Source: Clostridiales bacterium
GTDB taxonomy: Bacteria; Bacillota; Clostridia; Christensenellales; Aristaeellaceae
Reading direction: 5' to 3'
Assembly: GCA_015056325.1 (NCBI GenBank)
Contig: SVGL01000022.1
Span: forward strand, 1 to 37,751
DNA: 37,751 nt
Every line of letters begins with the position of its first letter. Positions within the stretch are counted from its first letter, which is position 1. Positions 23,959 to 31,160 of the stretch are shown piece after piece. Made by a program: the position numbers and the translations under genes. Under the pieces are notes generated by a model. It saw nothing but the letters and a program-made list of their open reading frames with translations, had not been told where the DNA came from and ran no database searches.

Positions 23959-24859
23959 TTGGATCTTCTCTGAAAGCTTCCTGGTCAATGTGATTGCCTA
24001 CGCCATCCCGATCATCTTCGCCTCCTATGCGTCGCTGATCTCCAATAAGGCCGGCATCTCCGCCATCAACATTGAGGGCGCGATGAGCGTCGCTGCCGTC
24101 ACCGGTGCGCTGGTGAGCCACTTTGCAAACTCCTGGGTGATCGGCCTGATCTGCGCGATGACCGCCGGCATCCTCATGATGATGCTCCTGGCGCTGTCCG
24201 CGCTCAAGCTCAAGGCGGATTCCTTCCTGAGCGGTATTGCGCTCAACACCTTCGCCACCGGCGCTTGCCTACTGATCGTCAAGGGCGTGCTGGATGGCCG
24301 CACGGACTCCTCCACCGCACCCAGCGTCCTGGTGCCCAGTGTGAACATCCCCCTCCTGAGCGACATCCCCGTGATCGGCAAGGCCATTTTCAGCCAGAAC
24401 CTGCTGTTCTTCATCATGCTGGCCGTGCTGGCGCTGCTGATCCTGCTGCTGAACTGCACCCGTCTGGGCGTGCAGATCAAGACCGCAGGCTACCACCCTG
24501 AGGCGGGTGAATCCGTGGGCGTGAGCGTCAAGCGCACCCGCGTGATCGCGCTGATCATCTGCGGCGCGATGGCAGGTCTGGGCGGCGCGTACCTGTCCAT
24601 GGCGAACCTGGGCTACTTCTCCGCCGGCATGGTGTCCGGCCGCGGCTTCATCGGCATTGCGGCGGAGGCCATGGGCGCGGGCATGCCCGTGAAGACCACG
24701 CTGTTCGCGCTGCTCTTCGGCGCGGTGGACTACTTCGCCGTGGGCGGTCAGACGGTGCTGTCCTTCCCCTACGAGCTGCTCAACACCCTGCCCTACCTGA
24801 TGACCCTGCTGGCGCTGACCATCTATGCGGCGGCACACAACAAGAAGACCAACAAATAA
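23951..24859 (+). CDS. Nucleoside ABC transporter permease 2 (NupQ type)
   Basis: A 302-residue membrane protein with the typical SLISNKAGISAINIEGAMS near the N-terminus, ADSFLSGIALNTFATG, RLGVQIKTAGYHPEAGESVGV and GAMAGLGGAYLSM, and ending in a long hydrophobic region. It pairs with permease 1. It is shorter than permease 1, as in other BMP-type importers. The ADP-ribosylglycohydrolase homologue starts 21 bases later, so uptake and breakdown are probably encoded on one transcript. Confidence 0.93.
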   Translation: MLDWIFSESFLVNVIAYAIPIIFASYASLISNKAGISAINIEGAMSVAAVTGALVSHFANSWVIGLICAMTAGILMMMLLALSALKLKADSFLSGIALNTFATGACLLIVKGVLDGRTDSSTAPSVLVPSVNIPLLSDIPVIGKAIFSQNLLFFIMLAVLALLILLLNCTRLGVQIKTAGYHPEAGESVGVSVKRTRVIALIICGAMAGLGGAYLSMANLGYFSAGMVSGRGFIGIAAEAMGAGMPVKTTLFALLFGAVDYFAVGGQTVLSFPYELLNTLPYLMTLLALTIYAAAHNKKTNK

Positions 24860-24880
24860 CCGACAGAAAGGCTATATATC

Positions 24881-26269
24881 ATGAGCAAGAAAGCCTGGCA
24901 GATCGAACTGGAAACCATGCAGAACTCCATCCCCGTGGTCCTCAAGGATGAGGAGCAGGGCTGGAACTACGCCGAGACCCTGGAAATGGTGGAGGACGCC
25001 GCCGTCGCCATGAAGTGGCACAGCAACGTGCCCGGTTCCCACGCCGAGGAGCACGTCATCATCGGCGCCATGCAGGATATGGAGAACATGGGCTATGACA
25101 TCTCCGCCGCCGAGGCGATGATCGAGACCGGCCGCAAGTACCTGGAGGAGGGCAACAAGTCCGCCCTGGCCGGTCACACCGCCCGCACCTGGCATGTGAT
25201 GATGAACTCCCCCAAGATCCCCGATCATCCCTACTGGAAGCACACCATCTATGAGAGCTTCGAGCAGTATGCGGCGGCGGTCACCTTCCCCACCTATGAG
25301 TACGACATGGAGGGCGAGGACTTCCTGCGCCGCACCCATCTGGGCTGGCAGGGTCAGATCGTCGCCGGCGCCATCGGTACCGCGGTGGAGGGCTACGTCA
25401 CCAAGAACATCCGCAAGGTCTTCGGCGAGATCTACGATTACCCCCGTACCCCCAACACCTTCAATGACGACATCACCTACGAGCTGGCGCTGATCAAGGC
25501 CATCGAGAAGGCCGGCAAGAACGTCACCTCCGCCGACATCGCCGAGCAGTGGGTCGCCCTGGTGCCCATGGGCTGGTCCGCGGAGGAAATCGCCCTGGCG
25601 AACCTCAAGCTGGGCGTGTTCCCGCCCATGAGCGGCTACCTGAACAACCCCTACCGCGAGTGGATCGGCGCTCAGATGCGCGGCGTCATCTGCGGTCAGC
25701 TCTTCCCCGGCAAGCCCTATGAGGCGGCCCGTCTGGCCTGGATGGACGGTCAGGTCTCCCACCACAACAACGGCATCCTGGGCGAGGTGTTCAACGCCGT
25801 GATGGCGAGCCTTTCCTACGTGGAGACCAACATCCGCAAGATCGTGAAGATGGCCATCGACATGATTCCTGCCGACAGCGAGTACTACACCGTTGTCAAG
25901 TTCGCCTGGGACGAGTGCCTCAAGCACGAGGACTGGGAATCCGCCTGGAAGGTGTGCGAGAAGAAGTACGAGCGCTACAACTGGATCCATGCCTACCCCA
26001 ACGCGGCGGCGGAGGTCGTGGCCATGTACTTCGGCAACGGCGACTTTGACGAGACGATGCACATCATCGCCATGTGCGGCTGGGACGTGGACTGCAATGC
26101 CGCCCAGATCGCAACCGTCATCGCTGCGGCCAACAAGGTGGAGCTGAACGAAAAGTGGACCGCCCCCATCGGCGACAAGCTGGACACCTACATGCGCGAC
26201 ATCAAGAAGCTGAGCATCTACGAGCTGAGCAAGCACACCTGCGAGCTGGCCCGCATGCTCAACAGCTGA
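24881..26269 (+). CDS. ADP-ribosylglycohydrolase (ARH) family protein, probable riboside hydrolase
   Basis: A 462-residue protein of the ARH fold. QGQIVAGAIGTAVEG matches the family's first glycine helix. FNDDITYEL carries the first metal pair (D196, D197; usual TDDT), RGVICGQLFPGKPYEAARLAWMDG is the central helix, and GWDVDCNAAQIATVIAA the last metal site (D402, D404; usual GGDTDT). All the Asp ligands are kept while the neighbouring Thr are replaced, so a two-metal hydrolase with altered substrate preference is likely. Lying between a nucleoside importer and a ribokinase, it more probably cleaves small ribosides than ADP-ribosylated proteins. That role is inferred. Confidence 0.85.
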   Translation: MSKKAWQIELETMQNSIPVVLKDEEQGWNYAETLEMVEDAAVAMKWHSNVPGSHAEEHVIIGAMQDMENMGYDISAAEAMIETGRKYLEEGNKSALAGHTARTWHVMMNSPKIPDHPYWKHTIYESFEQYAAAVTFPTYEYDMEGEDFLRRTHLGWQGQIVAGAIGTAVEGYVTKNIRKVFGEIYDYPRTPNTFNDDITYELALIKAIEKAGKNVTSADIAEQWVALVPMGWSAEEIALANLKLGVFPPMSGYLNNPYREWIGAQMRGVICGQLFPGKPYEAARLAWMDGQVSHHNNGILGEVFNAVMASLSYVETNIRKIVKMAIDMIPADSEYYTVVKFAWDECLKHEDWESAWKVCEKKYERYNWIHAYPNAAAEVVAMYFGNGDFDETMHIIAMCGWDVDCNAAQIATVIAAANKVELNEKWTAPIGDKLDTYMRDIKKLSIYELSKHTCELARMLNS

Positions 26270-26279
26270 GGTGAGCGCC

Positions 26280-27164
26280 ATGAAGATGGTCGTTTTCGGC
26301 TCCCTGAACATTGACAAGACCTATTCCCTGGAGGACTTTGTCCGCCCCGGCCAGACCATCTCTGCAAGCAAAATGGAGCAGTTCTGCGGCGGCAAGGGCT
26401 TCAACCAGGGCATCGCTCTGCGCCGCGCGGGCAATGAAGTGCACTTCGCCGGCGCAGTGGGCCAGGACGGCGGCATGCTGCTGGAGAACCTCGACCGCAA
26501 CGGCATCAACCGCGACCACGTCAAGGTGACTGCCGGCGCCACCGGCCACGCCATCATCCAGCTGGACAAGAGGGGCGGCAACTGCATCATCATCCTGGCA
26601 GGCGCCAACGGCGAGATCACCGAGGCGGATGTGGAATCCACCCTGCAGAGCTTCGGCGAGGGCGACCTGATCGTGCTGCAGAATGAAATCTCCTGCGTGC
26701 CCTATATCCTGCGCCGCGCCCACGAGAAGGGCATGATCGTGGCCTTCAACCCCTCCCCCTACGATGCAAAGATTGCGGACTGCGACCTGAGCAACGTGGA
26801 CTTCCTCCTCGTCAACGAGGTGGAGGGCGCGGGCATGGCGGGCTGCACCGATGCAAACGCCATCCTGGACACGCTGCACAGCCGCTATCCTGCGCTGAAC
26901 ATTGTGCTGACCCTGGGCGGCGACGGCTCCGTGTACCAGGATAAGAACGGCGCGCGCTTCACCTGCGGCATCCACAAGGTGGACGCGGTGGACACCACCG
27001 CCGCCGGCGACACCTTCACCGGCTTCTTCCTGTCGGAGATTCTGCGCCATGGCAACGCGGAAAAGGCCCTGCGCATCGCCTCCGTGGCAGCGGGCATCGC
27101 GGTGTCCCGCAAGGGCGCCGAGCCCTCCATCCCCACGATGGCGGAAGTGGAAGCGCTGCTGTAA
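26280..27164 (+). CDS. PfkB-family carbohydrate kinase (ribokinase-like)
   Basis: A 294-residue protein with both PfkB signatures: GGKGFNQGIALRRAG near the N-terminus and DTTAAGDTFTGFF near the C-terminus, with catalytic D244. VVFGSLNIDKTYSLEDFVRPGQT is close to ribokinases. It should phosphorylate ribose, or a similar sugar, released by the upstream hydrolase to give the 5-phosphate for the pentose phosphate pathway. The ATG at 26280 follows GAGGTGAG; a GTG at 26271 is in frame but would overlap that ribosome binding site. A terminator closes the long plus-strand run. Confidence 0.93.
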   Translation: MKMVVFGSLNIDKTYSLEDFVRPGQTISASKMEQFCGGKGFNQGIALRRAGNEVHFAGAVGQDGGMLLENLDRNGINRDHVKVTAGATGHAIIQLDKRGGNCIIILAGANGEITEADVESTLQSFGEGDLIVLQNEISCVPYILRRAHEKGMIVAFNPSPYDAKIADCDLSNVDFLLVNEVEGAGMAGCTDANAILDTLHSRYPALNIVLTLGGDGSVYQDKNGARFTCGIHKVDAVDTTAAGDTFTGFFLSEILRHGNAEKALRIASVAAGIAVSRKGAEPSIPTMAEVEALL

Positions 27165-27189
27165 GCGGCATCCCCAAGGCAAAACAGCA

Positions 27190-27220
27190 GCCCCTGCGAC
27201 ATACATCGCAGGGGCATTTT
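27190..27220 (+). terminator. Terminator of the nucleoside-utilisation run
   Basis: GCCCCTGCGA pairs with TCGCAGGGGC (10 bp), followed by ATTTTC. Confidence 0.85.
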
Positions 27221-27266
27221 CATCATCTGCATGGCGCAGCATCGGAAGCCGCTGCGCGTCCCATCC

Positions 27267-28193
27267 TTATCGGTTGATGGATCCGGCCATGCGGCGGTAG
27301 GTGTGGCGGATTCCTCTGATGGCAATGGAATACGCCTGGATATTCTCCGGCAGAGACATGCCGCCGTAGCCTGCGTCGCCCAGATGGTGGATATCCGTGC
27401 CGGTCATTTTGCACATCAGGGCAATCTGACGGATGGTGTTGACATCCGCCCCTTCCTGGGAGGTACCAATGGCAGTGATCGTCAGACACCCCAGGCTGTG
27501 GGCGTAGCTGACCAGTTGGCGGATATACTCCATGGTGATGCCAGGCACCGTACCCGGGGCAGGGAGAAGAATGATATCCGCGCCAGCTGCAGCAAAGGCA
27601 GCGATATCGGCTTGCGTGATGATTTTCTCCGCGCCCTCCGCCAGGATGCCGGAGGCATGCATTTTCCCGGCAGCCAGGATCAGCCGGTCACCCAGTTCCT
27701 GCTTGAAAAGCCGCAGCGTCTGCTCAATGGCTTCATTGGTCACCCCAATGCCGGGATTCCCGGTGAGCAAAATGAAGTTGACACCCAGATCGGCAGCCTT
27801 CCGGGCATTTTCCAGGGTCGCTTTTCTTCCGCTGGTCATCGCCCACATGTTTTCCTCTGGATCCTCGGAGGACAGCACCTGTTCCACCGGTTCCAGGTTG
27901 ATGCCGATGGGGCGGCCTGTCAGCTCCTTCAGCTTGTGGATGACCTGCGCAGGTTCGGTTTTCGGCAGGCCGTGGATCACAGGCTTTTGCACATCAAACA
28001 TGTTCAGCAGGAGAATATCTGCGCCCATGGCAGCGGCAAATTCAGCGTTGGTAATGTCGCCCAGCATCGGCATCATGGCGCCGATGGTTTCGCAGGCGAC
28101 AGTGCGGCCCTCGCTGGCTGCAATGGCGTCCAGCAATTCCTGACGGGTCATGCGAAGGAAGTCAGAACCTTGGCAATCCAGAATACGCTTCAT
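27267..28193 (-). CDS. TIM-barrel protein of unknown function, PTS-associated
   Basis: A 308-residue cytoplasmic protein with strand-loop repeats of a TIM barrel: VACETIGAMMP, ADILLLNMFDV, PIGINLEP, VNFILLTGNPGIGVT, ADIILLPAPGTVPGIT and GCLTITAIGTSQEG. It recalls the family annotated DUF7916, once mislabelled as HAD hydrolase and often found beside PTS genes, but I cannot confirm this. The GNPG and APGTVPG loops resemble phosphate-binding turns. The ATG at 28193 follows AGGAGGG; an upstream extension has no ribosome binding site. Its position, divergent from the PTS operon, suggests a step in metabolism of the imported sugar. Confidence 0.75.
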   Translation of the reverse strand: MKRILDCQGSDFLRMTRQELLDAIAASEGRTVACETIGAMMPMLGDITNAEFAAAMGADILLLNMFDVQKPVIHGLPKTEPAQVIHKLKELTGRPIGINLEPVEQVLSSEDPEENMWAMTSGRKATLENARKAADLGVNFILLTGNPGIGVTNEAIEQTLRLFKQELGDRLILAAGKMHASGILAEGAEKIITQADIAAFAAAGADIILLPAPGTVPGITMEYIRQLVSYAHSLGCLTITAIGTSQEGADVNTIRQIALMCKMTGTDIHHLGDAGYGGMSLPENIQAYSIAIRGIRHTYRRMAGSINR

Positions 28194-28336
28194 GAGAAGT
28201 CCCTCCTTTTTCATCAGTATATCACACAATACCGGCCCGGTACACAGGAAAATGAAAGGATCCGGTGAAACCTGCCGGGTCCGGGTGCAGAAAACAAAAA
28301 CAGACTGCATAAATTCACCATTTCCACTCGTTTCGA

Positions 28337-28365
28337 TTGACAATTGAGCGGATTTTTGATACTCT
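28337..28365 (+). promoter_or_regulatory. Probable promoter of the PTS operon
   Basis: TTGACA at 28337-28342, a 17-base spacer and TACTCT at 28360-28365 with an extended -10 TG (28357-28358). The 75-base leader holds a small hairpin (GTCCTC/GAGGAC) and the palindrome GCGGCCGC. Confidence 0.6.
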
Positions 28366-28439
28366 ATAACTATCTAGAAAGGCTGTATTGAGTCCTCTCT
28401 CCAGCGAGGACGGCGGCCGCATGGAAAGGTTGTTTTGAA

Positions 28440-28925
28440 ATGGGTATTTTGAAGAAGCTGTTCGGCAAGAACATGGATGAATTCTGCGCGCCCATGACCG
28501 GCAAGGCTGTGGCGATCTCTGAAGTGCCCGACCCCACCTTTGCCGAAGGCATGCTGGGCAACGGTATCGCCATTGAGCCCGCCGAAGGTAAGGTTTACGC
28601 GCCCTGTGACGCCACGGTGGACATGATGTTTGCCACCGGTCATGCCGTCAGCCTGGTTGCTGACTGCGGCGCGGAAATCCTGATCCACGTGGGTCTGGAA
28701 ACCGTCGGCCTGGAGGGCAAGCCCTTCACCGTGCATGTGAAGGACGGCGACAAGGTCAAGAAGGGTCAGCTGCTGATCGAAGCGGATCTGGACGCCATCA
28801 AGGCTGCCGGCCTGCCCATCATCACCCCCATGGTGATCTGCAACACGGATGCCTATTCCACCTTTAACACCAAGGTCGGCAAGAACGTGACCAACGCCGA
28901 CGTGGTCATCGAGCTGGCGAAGTAA
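28440..28925 (+). CDS. PTS EIIA component (glucose/GlcNAc class)
   Basis: A 161-residue free-standing IIA(Glc)-type protein: LGNGIAIEPAEGKVYAPCDA, GHAVSLVADCGAEILIHVGLETV with the phospho-acceptor H83 and an upstream partner His in the TGHAV motif, then GDKVKKGQLLIEAD. It takes phosphate from HPr and gives it to the EIIB domain of the operon's last gene. A weak GGAAAGG is the only visible ribosome binding site. It is separated from ptsI by 10 bases. Confidence 0.93.
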   Translation: MGILKKLFGKNMDEFCAPMTGKAVAISEVPDPTFAEGMLGNGIAIEPAEGKVYAPCDATVDMMFATGHAVSLVADCGAEILIHVGLETVGLEGKPFTVHVKDGDKVKKGQLLIEADLDAIKAAGLPIITPMVICNTDAYSTFNTKVGKNVTNADVVIELAK

Positions 28926-28935
28926 GGAGCTTTCT

Positions 28936-30549
28936 ATGAAGAAAGGTATTGGTTTGCCGGTATTCCCCGGCGTAGCCATCGGCCCTGCGGTGGTTTACCG
29001 CAAGGCGCAGCGCACGCTGCCCATTCCCTCCGGCGATCCGGCGGTGGAAAAGGCGAAGTTCAATGCCGCGCTGGAAACTGCCCGCGCGCAGCTGACTGCC
29101 CTGTTTGAAAAGGCGAAGGTCGAAATCGGCGAAGAGCAGGCTGCCATTGTGGAAGTTCAGCTGCTGATGCTGGACGACCTGGACTACATCGACGGTGTGA
29201 ACCTGGCCATCGAGGGCGGCGCTGCAGCGGCAATTGCAGCGCTGGATACCGGTGAAGAATTCGCCCAGGTATTTGCCGCCATGGACGATGAATACATGAA
29301 CGCCCGCAGCGCAGACATCCGGGATATGTCCCACCGTCTGTACGACATTCTCTGCGGCAACACCGGCTTCCAGCTGCCGGAAGGCTCCTTCCTGCTGGTC
29401 GCCGAGGATCTCGCCCCCAGCGAGACCATTCAGCTGCCCCGTGAGCGGATCATGGCCTTTGTGACCCGTCAGGGCTCTTCTTCCAGCCATACCGCCATTC
29501 TGGCAAGAACGCTGAATATCCCCTCCCTCGTGCAGTCCGACATCACCTTTGATGCGGCGGAAGGCTGCCAGATTCTCGCGGTGGACGGCTTCACCGGCAC
29601 CTGGTACGCCGATCCCGACGAGGAGACCCTGGCCATGCTCAAGGTCAAGCAGGCGGAGGCAGCCCAGGCCCGCAACGCCCTGGAAGCCTTCCGCGGCAAG
29701 GAGAGCATCACCCAGTCCGGCAAGAAGGTGCTTCTGGTGGCTAATATTGGCTGCCCTGAAGACGCTGTGGACGCCATCAAGGCGGATGCCGAGGGTGTGG
29801 GCCTGATGCGCAGCGAGTTCCTCTACCTGGGCCGGGATTCCCTCCCCACCGAGGATGAGCTGTTCGCGGCCTACAAGCAGGTTGCTGAAGTCATGGGCCA
29901 TCGCCCCGTCGTCATCCGCACACTGGATATCGGCGCGGACAAGCAGGTCAGCTACCTGGGCCTGGAAGCGGAGGAGAATCCTGCGCTGGGCCTGCGCGGT
30001 CTGCGCATCTGCCTGACCAATGAGGAGATCTTCCGGCCGCAGCTGCGCGCCATCTACCGTGCCTCCGTCTATGGCAATCTGCACATGATGTTCCCGATGG
30101 TGGCCTCCGTCTGGGAGCTGAAGGCTGCCAAGGCGCTGTGCGTAAAGATCCGCAAGGAGCTGGAGGATGAGGGTTATCCCACCAAGGACGTGCCCATCGG
30201 CGTGATGGTGGAGACCCCTGCTGCCGCTGTGCTGGCCAACGAGCTGGCCAAGGAAGCCGCTTTCTTCTCCGTGGGTACCAACGATCTGACCCAATACACC
30301 CTGGCAGTGGACCGTCAGAATGCCAAGCTGGGCGAGTTCTACGATCCCTACCACCCTGCGCTGCTGGCGTTGCTGGCCCATATTGCCAAGGCCGCCAATG
30401 ACAATGGTATCTGGGCGGGCATCTGCGGCGAGCTGGGCGCTGACCCCAAGATGCAGGAAAAGTTCATCGAGATGGGCTACACCGAGCTGAGCATGGCCGC
30501 CGGCCGCATCCTGGAATCCAGGAAGCTGGTCTGCGAATCCAATGTTTAA
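28936..30549 (+). CDS. ptsI: PTS Enzyme I (phosphoenolpyruvate-protein phosphotransferase)
   Basis: The 537-residue Enzyme I is slightly shorter than the usual 570 or so. The phospho-histidine motif is QGSSSSHTAILART with H185. The PEP-binding barrel has VGLMRSEFLYLGRDSLP, PVVIRTLDIGADKQ, ENPALGLRGLRICL, MFPMVASVWEL, GVMVETPAAA, SVGTNDLTQYTLAVDR and GICGELGADP. It transfers phosphate from PEP to HPr, the next gene. AGGAG precedes the ATG. Placing ptsI behind a substrate-specific IIA rather than a general ptsHI operon suggests this may be a dedicated or the sole PTS of the organism. Confidence 0.96.
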   Translation: MKKGIGLPVFPGVAIGPAVVYRKAQRTLPIPSGDPAVEKAKFNAALETARAQLTALFEKAKVEIGEEQAAIVEVQLLMLDDLDYIDGVNLAIEGGAAAAIAALDTGEEFAQVFAAMDDEYMNARSADIRDMSHRLYDILCGNTGFQLPEGSFLLVAEDLAPSETIQLPRERIMAFVTRQGSSSSHTAILARTLNIPSLVQSDITFDAAEGCQILAVDGFTGTWYADPDEETLAMLKVKQAEAAQARNALEAFRGKESITQSGKKVLLVANIGCPEDAVDAIKADAEGVGLMRSEFLYLGRDSLPTEDELFAAYKQVAEVMGHRPVVIRTLDIGADKQVSYLGLEAEENPALGLRGLRICLTNEEIFRPQLRAIYRASVYGNLHMMFPMVASVWELKAAKALCVKIRKELEDEGYPTKDVPIGVMVETPAAAVLANELAKEAAFFSVGTNDLTQYTLAVDRQNAKLGEFYDPYHPALLALLAHIAKAANDNGIWAGICGELGADPKMQEKFIEMGYTELSMAAGRILESRKLVCESNV

Positions 30550-30585
30550 TTCATCATCAATATCACGAAAGTGAGGTACACTCCA

Positions 30586-30843
30586 ATGAAAGAGATCAAG
30601 CACGTCATCAATGATCCCCTGGGCATGCACGCCCGTCCCGCCGGCATGCTGGTGAAGGCTGTTGCGCCCTTTGCTTCCAAGATCACCGTGACCGCCCCCA
30701 CCGGCACCGCTGACGCCAAGCGCCTGATGGCGCTGATGCGCCTGGCCGCCAAGCAGGGCATGGAACTGACCATCACCATCGAGGGCGCTGACGAAGAGAA
30801 GGCCGCCGCCGAGCTGCAGGCGTTCCTGACCGCCAACCTGTGA
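30586..30843 (+). CDS. ptsH: PTS phosphocarrier HPr lacking the regulatory Ser46
   Basis: An 85-residue HPr. DPLGMHARPAG gives the active H15 and R17. The region that in other HPr proteins reads K-S-I/L-M-G is AKRLMALM here, so residue 46 is Arg. HPr kinase/phosphorylase normally phosphorylates Ser46 to make the CcpA co-repressor; this protein cannot be modified there. Phosphotransfer from Enzyme I to IIA should be unaffected. GTGAGGT lies 9 bases or so before the ATG. Two intergenic repeats start one base after the stop codon. Confidence 0.95.
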   Translation: MKEIKHVINDPLGMHARPAGMLVKAVAPFASKITVTAPTGTADAKRLMALMRLAAKQGMELTITIEGADEEKAAAELQAFLTANL

Positions 30844-30844
30844 T

Positions 30845-30935
30845 TTCGGCCATCCCCGGGCACATGTCCCGGTGCTGGCTACGCTCTGCCAATGCAAGCA
30901 TTGGCTATCGCTAGTCGGACTCAAGCCCGACCTCC
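30845..30935 (+). repeat. Three-hairpin intergenic repeat, copy C
   Basis: Begins one base after the ptsH stop. Order: TTCGGCCATC, hairpin 1 (CCGGG/CCCGG), TGGCTAC, hairpin 2 (GCCAATGC/GCATTGGC), GCTAG, hairpin 3 (GTCGG/CCGAC), ACCTCC. In hairpin 2, two T-A pairs of copies A and B are C-G pairs here. Confidence 0.85.
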
Positions 30936-30938
30936 CTT

Positions 30939-30977
30939 TTCGGCCATCCCCGGGCACATGTCCCGGTGCTGGCCGAA
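30939..30977 (+). repeat. Three-hairpin intergenic repeat, partial copy D
   Basis: Only the first module is present, with hairpin 1 identical to copy C. An 8-bp outer stem (TTCGGCCA with TGGCCGAA) closes it into one long hairpin. It follows copy C directly. Confidence 0.75.
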
Positions 30978-31053
30978 TGCGGAAAACTTACCTTACACGA
31001 ACAAACGGCCGATCGGGCCACTTGTGTCCCGACCAGTGAGTGAGTGCAGATTT

Positions 31054-31082
31054 TCGCAAAAGTGCTTTCAGCACTTTTGCGA
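31054..31082 (+). repeat. Perfect 13-bp hairpin between ptsH and the EIICB gene
   Basis: TCGCAAAAGTGCT and AGCACTTTTGCGA are exact inverse complements around TTC. No T run follows, so it is not a standard terminator. It could be an RNA processing or stability element. The rest of 30978-31160 also contains TCGGG/CCCGA at 31013-31032 and a possible weak -10 (TATAGT) near 31122. Confidence 0.75.
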
Positions 31083-31160
31083 CACCCCATGGTACACGGC
31101 TGTCGTGGGCCGGCAGCTCTGTATATAGTAACACAAGAGAATTTTAGGAGGTTCATCACT

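Noticed and set aside
29476..29500. GSSSSHTAI in Enzyme I as a defective active site
   Set aside because: The phospho-histidine is present, and Ser/Asn-rich versions of this loop are known in Clostridia Enzyme I, so it is probably normal.
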